Below, piece after piece: positions 8,174 to 16,077 of a DNA stretch of 64,000 nucleotides; the stretch's first letter is position 1; each line of letters begins with the position of its first letter. The notes under the pieces are model-generated. The model was not told the origin of the DNA. It saw only the letters and a program-made list of their open reading frames with translations, and made no database searches. Both the position numbers and the translations under genes were made by a program. The DNA is from Amycolatopsis viridis (lineage in GTDB: Bacteria > Actinomycetota > Actinomycetes > Mycobacteriales > Pseudonocardiaceae). The stretch lies in assembly GCF_011758765.1 (NCBI RefSeq), contig NZ_JAANOU010000001.1, forward strand, positions 2,852,001 through 2,916,000, given 5' to 3'.

Positions 8174-9085
8174 TTAGTCAACGGTGGATTCCGCGTCGAG
8201 GTCCCGCGCGACGTACTGGACCACCCGGGTGCAGTCGAGGTCCGCGTACCCGTCCTCGGCCGCCTGCTGCCACGCGGCGTGCGCGCGGGTGGCCACGGCG
8301 GGGTTTAGGCCCGCGTCCTGGGCCGCTTCCAGGAACAGGCTCAGGTCCTTGACCACCGAGGCGAAGCTGAACCCGAAGTCGAACCGGCCGGTCAGCACCT
8401 CCCGCGGGAACTTCTCCAGGGTGGCCGAGTTGCGGCCACTGCTGGCGTTGAAGACGTCGATCGCCTGCGCGAGGTCGACGCCCAGCCGGGTCAGCACGAC
8501 CGCCGCTTCCGCGGTGGCCAGCAGGGCGGACAGGCCGAGCATGTTGTTCGCGCTCTTGACGGCCTGGGCCAGCCCGGGCTCGCGGCCGACGTCGAACAGG
8601 TGCTCGCCCAGCAGCTCGAGCACCGGACGTGCGGTGCGCACCGCCTCCGCCGGGCCGGACACGATGAAGGTCAGGGCGCCGCGTTCGGCGGCCACCACCC
8701 CGCCGCTGACCGGGGCGTCGACGAGCTGCACGCCGGTGCCGGCCAGTCGCTCGGCGCACTTCTTGCTGGTCACGATCCCCGAGGTGGAGGTGTTCACGAT
8801 CGTGAGCCGCTCCGGGGTGCGCCCGGCGAGCAGCTCGGACACCGTGCCCTCGACCGCGGCCGGCCCGGGCAGGCTGAGGATCGCGAGCTCGCTGGCCTCG
8901 AACAGCGAGCCCGGATCGCGGTGCACGGTCACCGACGGCAGTCCGGTCAGCCGCTCGGCGGCGACGGGATCGCGGTCGTAGACCCCGATCTCGTGCTCGC
9001 CGTGCGCGGCCAGCCGCCGGATCATCGGCTGCGCCATCCGGCCGGCGCCCACGAAACCGACCCGCTCCGGGTAAATGTCGGACAT
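8174..9085 (-). CDS. NAD(P)-dependent 3-hydroxyisobutyrate dehydrogenase-family oxidoreductase
   Basis: 303 residues with AGGAGAA ribosome site. N-terminal Rossmann motif GFVGAGRMAQPM, substrate-binding DAPVSGG at about residues 120-126, catalytic Lys region AVKSANNML and the C-terminal SFASVVKDLSLFLEAA segment define the beta-hydroxyacid dehydrogenase family (3-hydroxyisobutyrate, tartronate semialdehyde, 6-phosphogluconate relatives). It would oxidise a short 3-hydroxy acid. Its start codon overlaps a TGTC-N-GACA palindrome and it is divergent from the MHS importer, so both probably respond to the GntR regulator. Confidence 0.9.
   Translation of the reverse strand: MSDIYPERVGFVGAGRMAQPMIRRLAAHGEHEIGVYDRDPVAAERLTGLPSVTVHRDPGSLFEASELAILSLPGPAAVEGTVSELLAGRTPERLTIVNTSTSGIVTSKKCAERLAGTGVQLVDAPVSGGVVAAERGALTFIVSGPAEAVRTARPVLELLGEHLFDVGREPGLAQAVKSANNMLGLSALLATAEAAVVLTRLGVDLAQAIDVFNASSGRNSATLEKFPREVLTGRFDFGFSFASVVKDLSLFLEAAQDAGLNPAVATRAHAAWQQAAEDGYADLDCTRVVQYVARDLDAESTVD
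9076..9084. promoter_or_regulatory. possible GntR operator at the start codon of the 3-hydroxyacid dehydrogenase
   Basis: TGTCGGACA overlaps codons 1-4 of the minus-strand gene and lies 90 bp upstream of the divergent importer. Because it is also coding sequence, it may be chance; its agreement with two intergenic sites argues for a role. Confidence 0.4.
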
Positions 9086-9173
9086 TAAGTTCTCCTGTCG
9101 AAGTCAGGCGTTGTGAGCCAGGTTATATTGTTCTACACTCGCCGCCAACCTTGGCAGACAGAGAGGCGGCAGG

Positions 9174-10502
9174 ATGACTACCGACACCGCGCACGGTCAA
9201 GCCACCGTGCCGATCCGGAGGATCGCGCTCGCGAGCTTCATCGGAACCTGCATCGAGTACTTCGACTTCTTCATCTTCAGCACCGCATCGGCGCTCGTCA
9301 TCAACAAGTTGTTCTTCCCGGCGCTGGATCCGCTGGCCGGAACCCTCGCCGCGTTCGCCGCGTTCGGTGTCGCGTTCTTCATGCGCCCCTTCGGCGGGAT
9401 GCTGTTCGGGCACTTCGGCGACCGGATCGGCCGCAAGCGGATGCTGGTGCTCAGCCTCCTGATCATGGGCGTCGGCACCGCGTCCGTGGGGCTGCTGCCG
9501 ACCTACGCGCAGATCGGCGTGTGGGCGCCGATCCTGCTCGTCGTCAGCCGCATGCTGCAAGGTCTCGCCGTCGGCGGGGAGTGGAGCGGCGCGGTCCTCC
9601 TCGCGGCCGAGCACGCACCCCCGTCCCGGCGCGCGTTCTTCAGCAGCTGGCCGCAGGTCGGGATCCCGGCCGGACTGGTCATGTCCTCCGCGGTCTTCTA
9701 CTTCGTGGGCCTGATGCCCAAGGACGCGATGATGAGCTGGGGATGGCGGCTGCCGTTCCTCGCCAGCGCGGTCCTGGTCGGGATCGGTCTCTACGTGCGC
9801 CTGCGGATCGACGAATCGCCGGCCTTCCGGGAGGTGCGGGAGCGCGGCGAGGTTGCCAAGTTCCCCGCGCTCGAGCTCGTGCGCACCGCCAAGAAGTCGG
9901 TCGTCATCGCGCTGCTGGCGCACGCCGGGAACAGTGTCGTGTTCTACATGGCCTCGGTGTTCGGCCTGAAGTACGCCGCGGAACGGGGGACCGGCAGCAG
10001 TGGCATGCTGCTCGCCCTGATCGTGGCGGCCGCACTGCAGGTCGTGACGATCCCGTTGTCGGCGGTCCTGGCCGACCGGTACGGCCGTCGCCCGGTGATG
10101 GCCGTGGGTGCCGTCCTGACGGTCATCCTGGCCTTCCCGGTCTTCTGGCTGCTGGGCGCCGGGCACTTCCTGCCCAGTCTGGTGGCGCTGGTGCTGGCGA
10201 TCTCTGTGCTGCACGCGCTGCTGTACGGCCCGGAAGCGAGCTTCCTGCTCGAACTGTTCGAAACGCGGCTCCGCTACACCGGTTCCGCGGTCGGTTACCA
10301 GATCGGCAGCATGCTTTTCAGTGGTCCGACTCCGTTCATTGCGGCGGCCCTGTTCGCCTGGGCGCAGTCGATCTGGCCGCTGGCGGCTTACATGATCCTT
10401 TCCGGGGTGCTCACCGTGATCGGAGTGGCGATGGCGAAGGAGACCCGGGCGATCGAATTCGTATCGGCCCGCTCCGGTGAGGCGCTCGACAAGGTCGAGT
10501 AG
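9174..10502 (+). CDS. MFS transporter, metabolite:H+ symporter (MHS) type
   Basis: 442-residue membrane protein with 12 predicted hydrophobic segments. MHS-family signatures: GTCIEYFDFFIFSTAS at the first helix, FGDRIGRKRMLV in the loop 2-3 position, VSRMLQGLAVGGEWSGAVLLAAEHAP, and the mid-protein FREVRERGEVAKFP loop. Relatives (ShiA, KgtP, PcaT, ProP) import organic acids with protons. Divergent from the 3-hydroxyacid dehydrogenase and next to the CoA-ligase operon, it is the likely uptake system for the acid degraded here. Substrate not readable. Confidence 0.92.
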   Translation: MTTDTAHGQATVPIRRIALASFIGTCIEYFDFFIFSTASALVINKLFFPALDPLAGTLAAFAAFGVAFFMRPFGGMLFGHFGDRIGRKRMLVLSLLIMGVGTASVGLLPTYAQIGVWAPILLVVSRMLQGLAVGGEWSGAVLLAAEHAPPSRRAFFSSWPQVGIPAGLVMSSAVFYFVGLMPKDAMMSWGWRLPFLASAVLVGIGLYVRLRIDESPAFREVRERGEVAKFPALELVRTAKKSVVIALLAHAGNSVVFYMASVFGLKYAAERGTGSSGMLLALIVAAALQVVTIPLSAVLADRYGRRPVMAVGAVLTVILAFPVFWLLGAGHFLPSLVALVLAISVLHALLYGPEASFLLELFETRLRYTGSAVGYQIGSMLFSGPTPFIAAALFAWAQSIWPLAAYMILSGVLTVIGVAMAKETRAIEFVSARSGEALDKVE

Positions 10503-10513
10503 CAGCGCTGTCA

Positions 10514-10571
10514 CCGAGGGCAAAAACCGTGTCCGAGCTGCGCGAACACGGTGCAGGTAGATCGCCCTCGG
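10514..10571 (+). other. nested inverted repeat downstream of the importer
   Basis: Outer arms CCGAGGGC (10514-10521) and GCCCTCGG (10564-10571) enclose inner arms ACCGTGT (10526-10532) and ACACGGT (10546-10552), predicting a two-stage hairpin 11 bp after the stop of the MFS gene. No T-tract follows, so it may be a processing/attenuation structure or a factor-dependent terminator. The rest of 10572-10751 shows no further clear element; I looked for a ydaO-type riboswitch core and did not find it. Confidence 0.6.
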
Positions 10572-10751
10572 CACCCCTAAACTGTGGGTTCAGTCACCGT
10601 TTGGTGATATCTCCGTTGCTCGTTCGTAATCTGGCTGAGGCCTCGTGGTGACCCCGAGAAATCCCCCGTTCTCCTCACCCGTGGCCCCCGCCGGCCTGGC
10701 CCCCGACAGGGCCGGCGCGGACGAACGTCCGAGCAAGGAGACCTCCCGTTC

Positions 10752-11534
10752 ATGGGAAGCCATAATTCGAAAACCCGTTTTCCCCGCCCAATGGTCCTGT
10801 TTTCCCCGGACAGGAACCGTCCCCGACACGCAGCAAAACCGAAGAACTCCGGTCGCCTCGCCGCGCGCACGTCCGTTTCCGCGGGCCTGCTCGTGATGTC
10901 GGTGGCCGGATCCGCGAGTCCGCTCGCGATGGCGAGCACCGGCGGCGATCCCGCGCCGCCGGTGCCCGCCGCCGAGACCGCCCCGGTCGCCGACGCCGCA
11001 CATGTCGCTCCGGTCCTCGGGCCGCCGTCGACCTGGGTCGTGAGCACCCCGGCGTCCGTCCTGGACATCCCGGCCCGCCCCGCGCACCCGGAGCCGGCCG
11101 CCGCGGAAACCCCCGCCGCGGCACCGGCTCCGCCGCCCCCGCCGCCGCACCCGCCGGAGGTGTTCGACACCAGCGGCGACCAGCTCGCCGACTGGGTCAA
11201 CGAGGCCCTGCGCGTCATGAAATCGCAGGACATGCCGGTGGGTGCCGGTGATGTGCGGGCCATCCGCACGATCATCGAGAAGGAGTCGGGCGGCGACCCG
11301 CAGGCGGTGAACCGGTGGGACAGCAACTGGATCGCCGGCCACCCGTCCAAGGGCCTGATGCAGTGCATCGACTCGACGTTCAACTCGTACAAGCTGCCCG
11401 GCCACGACGACATCTTCGACCCGGTGGACAACATCATCGCCGGGGTGCGCTACACCTTCGACCGCTACGGCGGTTTCGCCGGTCACCCCGGGCTGAAGAG
11501 CATGTCCCAGGGCAGCGGTTACCGCGGCTACTGA
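10752..11534 (+). CDS. secreted transglycosylase-like (SLT) peptidoglycan hydrolase
   Basis: 260 residues. A long basic N-region is followed by a hydrophobic signal segment (SVSAGLLVMSVAGSASPLAMA, about residues 41-61), a Pro/Ala-rich linker (about 65-135, with runs of prolines), then a C-terminal SLT-like domain of about 110 residues. In the domain, IIEKESGGDPQAVNRWD supplies the probable catalytic Glu, followed by GHPSKGLMQCIDSTFNSY and NIIAGVRYTFDRYG, the usual GLMQ and NI..G..Y motifs. It would cleave peptidoglycan glycan strands outside the membrane, for growth or spore/cell separation. Monocistronic, ended by a strong hairpin. Confidence 0.88.
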   Translation: MGSHNSKTRFPRPMVLFSPDRNRPRHAAKPKNSGRLAARTSVSAGLLVMSVAGSASPLAMASTGGDPAPPVPAAETAPVADAAHVAPVLGPPSTWVVSTPASVLDIPARPAHPEPAAAETPAAAPAPPPPPPHPPEVFDTSGDQLADWVNEALRVMKSQDMPVGAGDVRAIRTIIEKESGGDPQAVNRWDSNWIAGHPSKGLMQCIDSTFNSYKLPGHDDIFDPVDNIIAGVRYTFDRYGGFAGHPGLKSMSQGSGYRGY

Positions 11535-11538
11535 CGTA

Positions 11539-11575
11539 CCACGGGCGTCCGTCCGATCCGGACGGACGCCCGTGG
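11539..11575. terminator. bidirectional hairpin between convergent genes
   Basis: Perfect 17-bp inverted repeat (11539-11555 / 11559-11575) with a 3-nt ATC loop between the transglycosylase (+) and the esterase (-). No strong T-tract. Confidence 0.8.
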
Positions 11576-11614
11576 CCGCTGTGGACGGTCCCGCGGACCG
11601 GAACCCGCCGCACC

Positions 11615-12577
11615 TCAGTCCTGCAGTGCCTTCCTCAGCACCGACACCGCCTGGTTGATCGCGGCGTCGGCGGCCGGGGTCTCGCGTAGCGCGTTGAGCA
11701 TCACGAAGTCGTGGATGACACCCTGGTAGCGCACGGCGGTGACCGGGACGCCGGCCCGGCGCAGCTTGTTCGCGTACGCCTCGCCCTCGTCGCGGAGCAC
11801 GTCGGCCTCCGCGGTGATCACCAGCGCGGGGGGCAGCCCGGCCAGCTCGTCCAGGCTCGCGCGCAGCGGTGAGGCGGTGATCTGCGCGCGCTGCGCGGCA
11901 TCGGTGGTGTACTGGTCCCAGAACCACTTCATGCCCTCCAGCGCCAGGAAGTAGCCGGTGGCGAACTCCCGGTACGAGGCGGTGTCGAAGCTCGCGTCGG
12001 TGACCGGGTAGAACAGGACCTGCTGGCGGAAGGTGACGTCGCCGCGCTGCTTGGCCAGGATCGTCACGGCGGCGGTCATGTTCCCGCCGACCGAGTCGCC
12101 GGCGATCGCCACGCGGTTCGCATCGAGTCCGTGCTCCGCGCCCTCGGCGACGATCCACTGCGCCGCGGCGTAGTTCTGCTCCAGCGCGACCGGATAACGC
12201 GCCTCGGGTGAGCGGTCGTATTCGGGAAAGACGACGGCCGCACCGGTACCGGCGGCGATCTCCCGGATGAGCCGGTCGTGGGTGTGGCTGTTGCCGAACA
12301 CCCAGCCCGCGCCGTGGATGTAGAGCACGACCGGCAGGGTGCCGGTGGCGCCGGCGGGACGCACGATGCGCAGCCGCACCTGGCCGGTCGGCCCGCCGTC
12401 GATGGTGCGGTCCTCGATGTCGGCGTCCGGCTTGGCGATCTCCCCGGACTGAACCTCGTCGACGGCCCTGCGGCCTTCCTCGGGCGGGAGCTGGAACAGG
12501 TACGGCGGCTTGTCGGTCGCCTCGGCGAACGCCTGGGCCGCGGGTTCGAGGGCGAGGTTGTGCGGGTTGGCGGTCAT
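11615..12577 (-). CDS. alpha/beta hydrolase, hormone-sensitive-lipase (HSL) type esterase
   Basis: 320 residues, AGGAG ribosome site. HSL-family features: YIHGAGWVFGN (oxyanion HGxGx motif), the nucleophile elbow GDSVGGN, acidic residue in ITAEADVLRDEGEAY and His in VIHDFVMLN. It would hydrolyse short-chain esters in the cytoplasm. Divergent from an OhrR/MarR-like regulator whose palindrome lies in the shared promoter, so its expression is probably redox- or ligand-controlled by that protein. No signal peptide. Confidence 0.93.
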   Translation of the reverse strand: MTANPHNLALEPAAQAFAEATDKPPYLFQLPPEEGRRAVDEVQSGEIAKPDADIEDRTIDGGPTGQVRLRIVRPAGATGTLPVVLYIHGAGWVFGNSHTHDRLIREIAAGTGAAVVFPEYDRSPEARYPVALEQNYAAAQWIVAEGAEHGLDANRVAIAGDSVGGNMTAAVTILAKQRGDVTFRQQVLFYPVTDASFDTASYREFATGYFLALEGMKWFWDQYTTDAAQRAQITASPLRASLDELAGLPPALVITAEADVLRDEGEAYANKLRRAGVPVTAVRYQGVIHDFVMLNALRETPAADAAINQAVSVLRKALQD

Positions 12578-12634
12578 GACGGTCTCCTGACTGTGCGGGC
12601 CGGCGGTCCGACCATTCGGTTGCATCAAACCAGA

Positions 12635-12644
12635 TTGTGCACAA
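12635..12644. promoter_or_regulatory. putative OhrR/MarR operator in divergent promoter
   Basis: Perfect palindrome TTGTGCACAA between the esterase and the MarR-family gene, followed by CTTAATTG and a possible -10 GATATGGTAT for the plus-strand gene. MarR/OhrR proteins bind AT-flanked palindromes of this size. Confidence 0.6.
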
Positions 12645-12742
12645 CTTAATTGCCCGATATGGTATGTGTCACTCTTGAATGGCGGGCGACCTGGTTCTGG
12701 GGGAAGATCGAGTGCTGGTACTCCGGGTGGGAAGGAGGAGGC

Positions 12743-13198
12743 ATGGCCGAGGACGCACCACGACTCGACGATCAGGTCTGCTTCGCGTTGTACGCCGCCT
12801 CGCGCGCGGTGACCTCGCTGTATCGTCCCCTGCTCGACGAGCTGGGGCTCACCTATCCGCAGTACCTGGTGATGCTGGCGCTGTGGGAGCACGGCGAACT
12901 CTCGGTCAAGGAGCTCGGCCGGGCGCTGTCGCTGGACTCCGGCACGCTGTCGCCGCTGCTCAAGCGTCTGGAGAAGCTCGAGCTGGTGCGCCGTGAACGG
13001 CGTGCCGACGACGAGCGGTCGGTGTGCATCCGGCTCACCGGCAAGGGGGACGAGCTGCGGTCGAGGGCGGCGCCGCTGCCCGGGGTGGTCGGCACGGCGA
13101 TGGACCTGCCGGCAGCCGGGCTGGAAGACCTGCGCGCGACGCTGCGCGGGCTGACCGACTCGGTGAACGCCTACCGCGAGTCCCGGACGGACGTATAA
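12743..13198 (+). CDS. MarR-family regulator, OhrR-like organic-peroxide sensor
   Basis: 151 residues, start chosen for GAAGGAGGAG. The N-terminal VCFALYAASRAVTSLYRPLL and TYPQYLVMLALWE match OhrR: the reactive Cys (about residue 13) and the two tyrosines that hydrogen-bond it. The winged helix is LSVKELGRALSLDSGTLSPLL (in part) plus a wing with RADDERS. In OhrR, oxidation of the Cys by organic hydroperoxides releases DNA. Unusually, the neighbour is an HSL esterase and no ohr gene is visible. A second Cys in the wing could allow disulphide chemistry. Confidence 0.88.
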   Translation: MAEDAPRLDDQVCFALYAASRAVTSLYRPLLDELGLTYPQYLVMLALWEHGELSVKELGRALSLDSGTLSPLLKRLEKLELVRRERRADDERSVCIRLTGKGDELRSRAAPLPGVVGTAMDLPAAGLEDLRATLRGLTDSVNAYRESRTDV

Positions 13199-13208
13199 CG
13201 ACCTATAC
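13193..13208. repeat. GTATA-N6-TATAC motif, copy 1
   Basis: GTATAACGACCTATAC, inverted repeat GTATA/TATAC, overlapping the MarR stop codon and 80 bp upstream of the amidohydrolase start. Near-identical 16-mers occur at 27304 and 31078. Confidence 0.6.
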
Positions 13209-13287
13209 GGCGCGGCCCGGACGCGTGCGATCCGGCGGGCGGGACCCCTACCCTGCAAGGGAACGGCCCCGACCGGAAGGATCTGCT

Positions 13288-14940
13288 GTGCTCGATCTCC
13301 TGGTGCGCAACGTCCGTGCGCTGACCGTGTCCGACGAACGTCCCCGGGCGCACGCCGTCGGCGTGCTGCACGGGCGGATCGTCGGCCTCGACGAGGAGGT
13401 CGAGGGGCTGGCCGCCCGGACCGTGATCGACGGCGGCGGCGCGGTGCTCACGCCGGGGTTCGCCGACGCGCACAACCACATGGTCTGGTACGGCTTGTCG
13501 CTGGCGGAGATCGACCTGTCGGTGTGCCGCACCCTGGACGAGCTCTACGACACCGTCGCCGCGCGCGCCGCGCAGCTGCCCGCCGACGCCTGGGTGATCG
13601 GCTCGAAGTACGACGACTTCGTGCTCGGCGGCCACCCCGACCGCACCGCGCTGGACCGCGCCGGCGGCGGCCGTCCGGTGTGGCTCAAGCACCGCTCGGC
13701 GCACATGTGCACGGTCAGCTCCGCGATCCTCAAGCAAGCCGGGGTGCTCGACGCCGCGGTGCGCGTGCCCGAGGGCGGGGTGGTCGCCCGCGACGACGAC
13801 GGGGCGCCGACCGGGCTGCTCGCCGAGCAGGCGCAGCAGCTGGTGGACGCGCTGGTGAAGCCCTACCCGGTGGAGGAGCTGGCGGCCGCGATCGAACGGG
13901 CCGCGAAGGTGTACGTCACCGAGGGCCTGACCTCGGTGACCGAGGCCGGGATCGGTGGCGGCTGGATCGGCCACAGCCCGGCCGAGGCGTCGGCGTACCA
14001 GCTCGCGCGTGCCCGTGGTGCCCTGCCGGTGCGGGTCGAGCTGATGCCGGCCAGTGAGGTGCTGCATCCCCTGGGCGGCAACCCCGCCGACACCGGGTCG
14101 ATCGGCGTGGACCTGGGTCTGCGCAGCGGGTTCGGTGACGAGTTCCTCCGGCTCGGCCCGATGAAGATCTTCACCGACGGCGCGTTGAGCAGCCGGACCG
14201 CCGCCCTGACCGAGCCGTTCTGCTCGCACGGCGGCCTGGGTGTGCTGCAGGACGACCCGAAGGTGCTGCGGGACACCATCGTCGCCGCTCACCGCAGCGG
14301 CTGGCGGGTCGCCGCGCACGCGATCGGCGACCGGGCCATCGACCTGACGCTGGACGCGTTCGAGGAGGCCCAGCGGGTGCTCCCGCGCCCGGACGTGCGG
14401 CACCGCATCGAGCACGCCGCCATGGTGCGGCCCGATCAGCTGCCGCGGCTGGTGGCGCTGGGCGTGGTGCCGGTGCCGCAGGCGCGGTTCCTGTACGAGA
14501 TCGGCGACACCATGGCCGAGGCGCTCGGCGAGTCGCGGGTGCCGTGGTTGTACCGCCAGAAGTCGCTGGTGGCGGCCGGATTGCGGGTGCCGGGCAGTTC
14601 CGACCGGCCGTGCGTCGGGGTCGGCGCCCCGCTGGCGGGGCTGCGCTCGATGGTGGAGCGCACGACCAGCGCGGGCGTGGTCCTCAGCCCGGACGAGCGC
14701 GTCGACGGGGCGGAGGCGCTGCGCGCCTTCACCGCGCACCCGGCGTGGGCGTCGCACCAGGAGAACGAGCGGGGCCGGCTTGCCCCCGGGTTGTGGGCGG
14801 ACATGGTGCTGCTCGACGACGACCCGACCACCGTGCCGAGCGCGCGGATCAGCGAGATCGGTGTCCTGGCCACGTTCGTCGGCGGCCGGTGCGTGCACGG
14901 TGCCGGCAACGTGCGGGCCGACGGCCCGGTACCGGCCTGA
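13288..14940 (+). CDS. amidohydrolase family 3 (YtcJ/NfdA-like metal-dependent hydrolase)
   Basis: 550 residues from a GTG preceded by GGAAGGA; the frame is open upstream but overlaps the MarR gene. Features: N-terminal beta-sandwich strand DLLVRNVRALT, metal-binding FADAHNHMVWYG, later KIFTDGALSS, AAHAIGDRAIDL and HRIEHAAMV, then C-terminal GLWADMVLLDDDP. This is the YtcJ-like amidohydrolase group, which includes formamide deformylase NfdA; it would hydrolyse an amide-type bond with one or two metal ions in a TIM barrel. Substrate unknown. It ends 1 bp before a convergent gene, with no room for a terminator. Confidence 0.9.
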   Translation: MLDLLVRNVRALTVSDERPRAHAVGVLHGRIVGLDEEVEGLAARTVIDGGGAVLTPGFADAHNHMVWYGLSLAEIDLSVCRTLDELYDTVAARAAQLPADAWVIGSKYDDFVLGGHPDRTALDRAGGGRPVWLKHRSAHMCTVSSAILKQAGVLDAAVRVPEGGVVARDDDGAPTGLLAEQAQQLVDALVKPYPVEELAAAIERAAKVYVTEGLTSVTEAGIGGGWIGHSPAEASAYQLARARGALPVRVELMPASEVLHPLGGNPADTGSIGVDLGLRSGFGDEFLRLGPMKIFTDGALSSRTAALTEPFCSHGGLGVLQDDPKVLRDTIVAAHRSGWRVAAHAIGDRAIDLTLDAFEEAQRVLPRPDVRHRIEHAAMVRPDQLPRLVALGVVPVPQARFLYEIGDTMAEALGESRVPWLYRQKSLVAAGLRVPGSSDRPCVGVGAPLAGLRSMVERTTSAGVVLSPDERVDGAEALRAFTAHPAWASHQENERGRLAPGLWADMVLLDDDPTTVPSARISEIGVLATFVGGRCVHGAGNVRADGPVPA

Positions 14941-14941
14941 T

Positions 14942-16054
14942 TCATCCGGTCAGCGCGGCGAGCAGCAGTCCGCTGCGCGGTTTCGGGGTGAAGTAGGTGC
15001 TCTTGCGCGGCAGGCGGCGGCCCTGCGCGTGCGCGGTGAGCACTTCGGACAGTGGCACGGGCGCCAGCCGCAGGACGGCGTCCGTGCCCGGCCCGGGCGG
15101 GTGACCTTCGGGCAGCGCGTGCACGTGCGGGCCTTCCGGGTCGAGCCCGAGTGCCTTGGCGAGTAACAGGTTCTCCACCGCGGTGTGGTCGGGCTCGCCC
15201 GGCGGCAGCTCGACCAGCAGTGTGCCGCCGTGGCCCGTCACGACCGTGCTGCCCGGGACCGGGGTGTCCACACCGGACGTTTCCCGGACGGTCAGGCCGG
15301 CCCTCCGCCAGGCCCGCGCCAGCGCGGCCGCGGTCAGCCCGGTACCGCTGATCGTGCGGTGGATCGCGCCGATCCGCAGGTCCGGCCCGGCGGTCACCAG
15401 CGCCAGCAGGGGAGTGCCCGCCTCGGCCGCCGCCGCGACGCGGTGGTTGCCGTCGGCGACGAGCAGGGGAGCGGCGCGCACGGCGGCGAGCAGCCGGTCC
15501 TGCTCCGCACCGGGACCGGTCAGCCACAGCCGGTGCGCGCGGCCGCCGCCGGTCACCTCCACCGCGGGCGCGCCGCGCGCCGCGCCCAGGGCCGCCGCGG
15601 TGAGCTCGTCGCCGGACACCGGCACCAGCATGGCCGCGCTCGTGGCGCAGCCGAGCGCCCGCAGCGCGGCCGCCCGCTCCGCGACCACACCGGTGTAGAC
15701 CTCTTCGCTGTGCCGGATCCGGGCGCCGACCGCGGACGGGTCGACCAGGCACAGCACTCCCGCCGCGGTCCCGTCCGGCCCGCTGATCCGGTACGGCGCG
15801 ACGACGTCCCGCACCGGCCGGTAGTCCCGGGTCCGCAACCGGTCCAGCATCGCCCGTGCGGCCGGCAGGGACTCTTCCAGCGACCGGCCGCCCGGCAGCC
15901 GGTGCGGGTGCTGCACCGCCAGCAGCGAGTCGCCGGGGTCGGCCGCCAGCGCCGCCGCGATCTCCACCGGGTCGGCGAACTCGTCCACGTCCGGCCCCCC
16001 GGCCGGCGCGTCGAGGACCCATCCGGTGCCGATCGGGCGTGCCCAGTCCGTCAT
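14942..16054 (-). CDS. DUF1015 family protein (SerK-like)
   Basis: 370 residues. Family landmarks: RHSEEVYTGVVAERAAAL in the first half, LLVADGNHRVAAA in the middle and the C-terminal RLPRKSTYFTPKPRSGLLL. DUF1015 includes ADP-dependent serine kinase SerK in archaea, where the motif corresponding to VADGNHR is catalytic; in bacteria the function is mostly unproven. Cytoplasmic, no membrane segments. It lies 23 bp downstream of a hydrolase on the same strand, probably one transcript. Confidence 0.85.
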   Translation of the reverse strand: MTDWARPIGTGWVLDAPAGGPDVDEFADPVEIAAALAADPGDSLLAVQHPHRLPGGRSLEESLPAARAMLDRLRTRDYRPVRDVVAPYRISGPDGTAAGVLCLVDPSAVGARIRHSEEVYTGVVAERAAALRALGCATSAAMLVPVSGDELTAAALGAARGAPAVEVTGGGRAHRLWLTGPGAEQDRLLAAVRAAPLLVADGNHRVAAAAEAGTPLLALVTAGPDLRIGAIHRTISGTGLTAAALARAWRRAGLTVRETSGVDTPVPGSTVVTGHGGTLLVELPPGEPDHTAVENLLLAKALGLDPEGPHVHALPEGHPPGPGTDAVLRLAPVPLSEVLTAHAQGRRLPRKSTYFTPKPRSGLLLAALTG

Positions 16055-16077
16055 GCCCCGATCCTGCCGGACGGGGT

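Noticed and set aside
10503-10751. Possible ydaO/c-di-AMP riboswitch upstream of the secreted transglycosylase
   Set aside because: Such riboswitches often precede cell-wall hydrolases in actinobacteria, but the conserved core sequences are absent; only a nested hairpin close to the upstream gene is seen.
10577-12644. Long minus-strand frames across the transglycosylase and esterase
   Set aside because: They run antisense or out of frame to genes with intact catalytic motifs.
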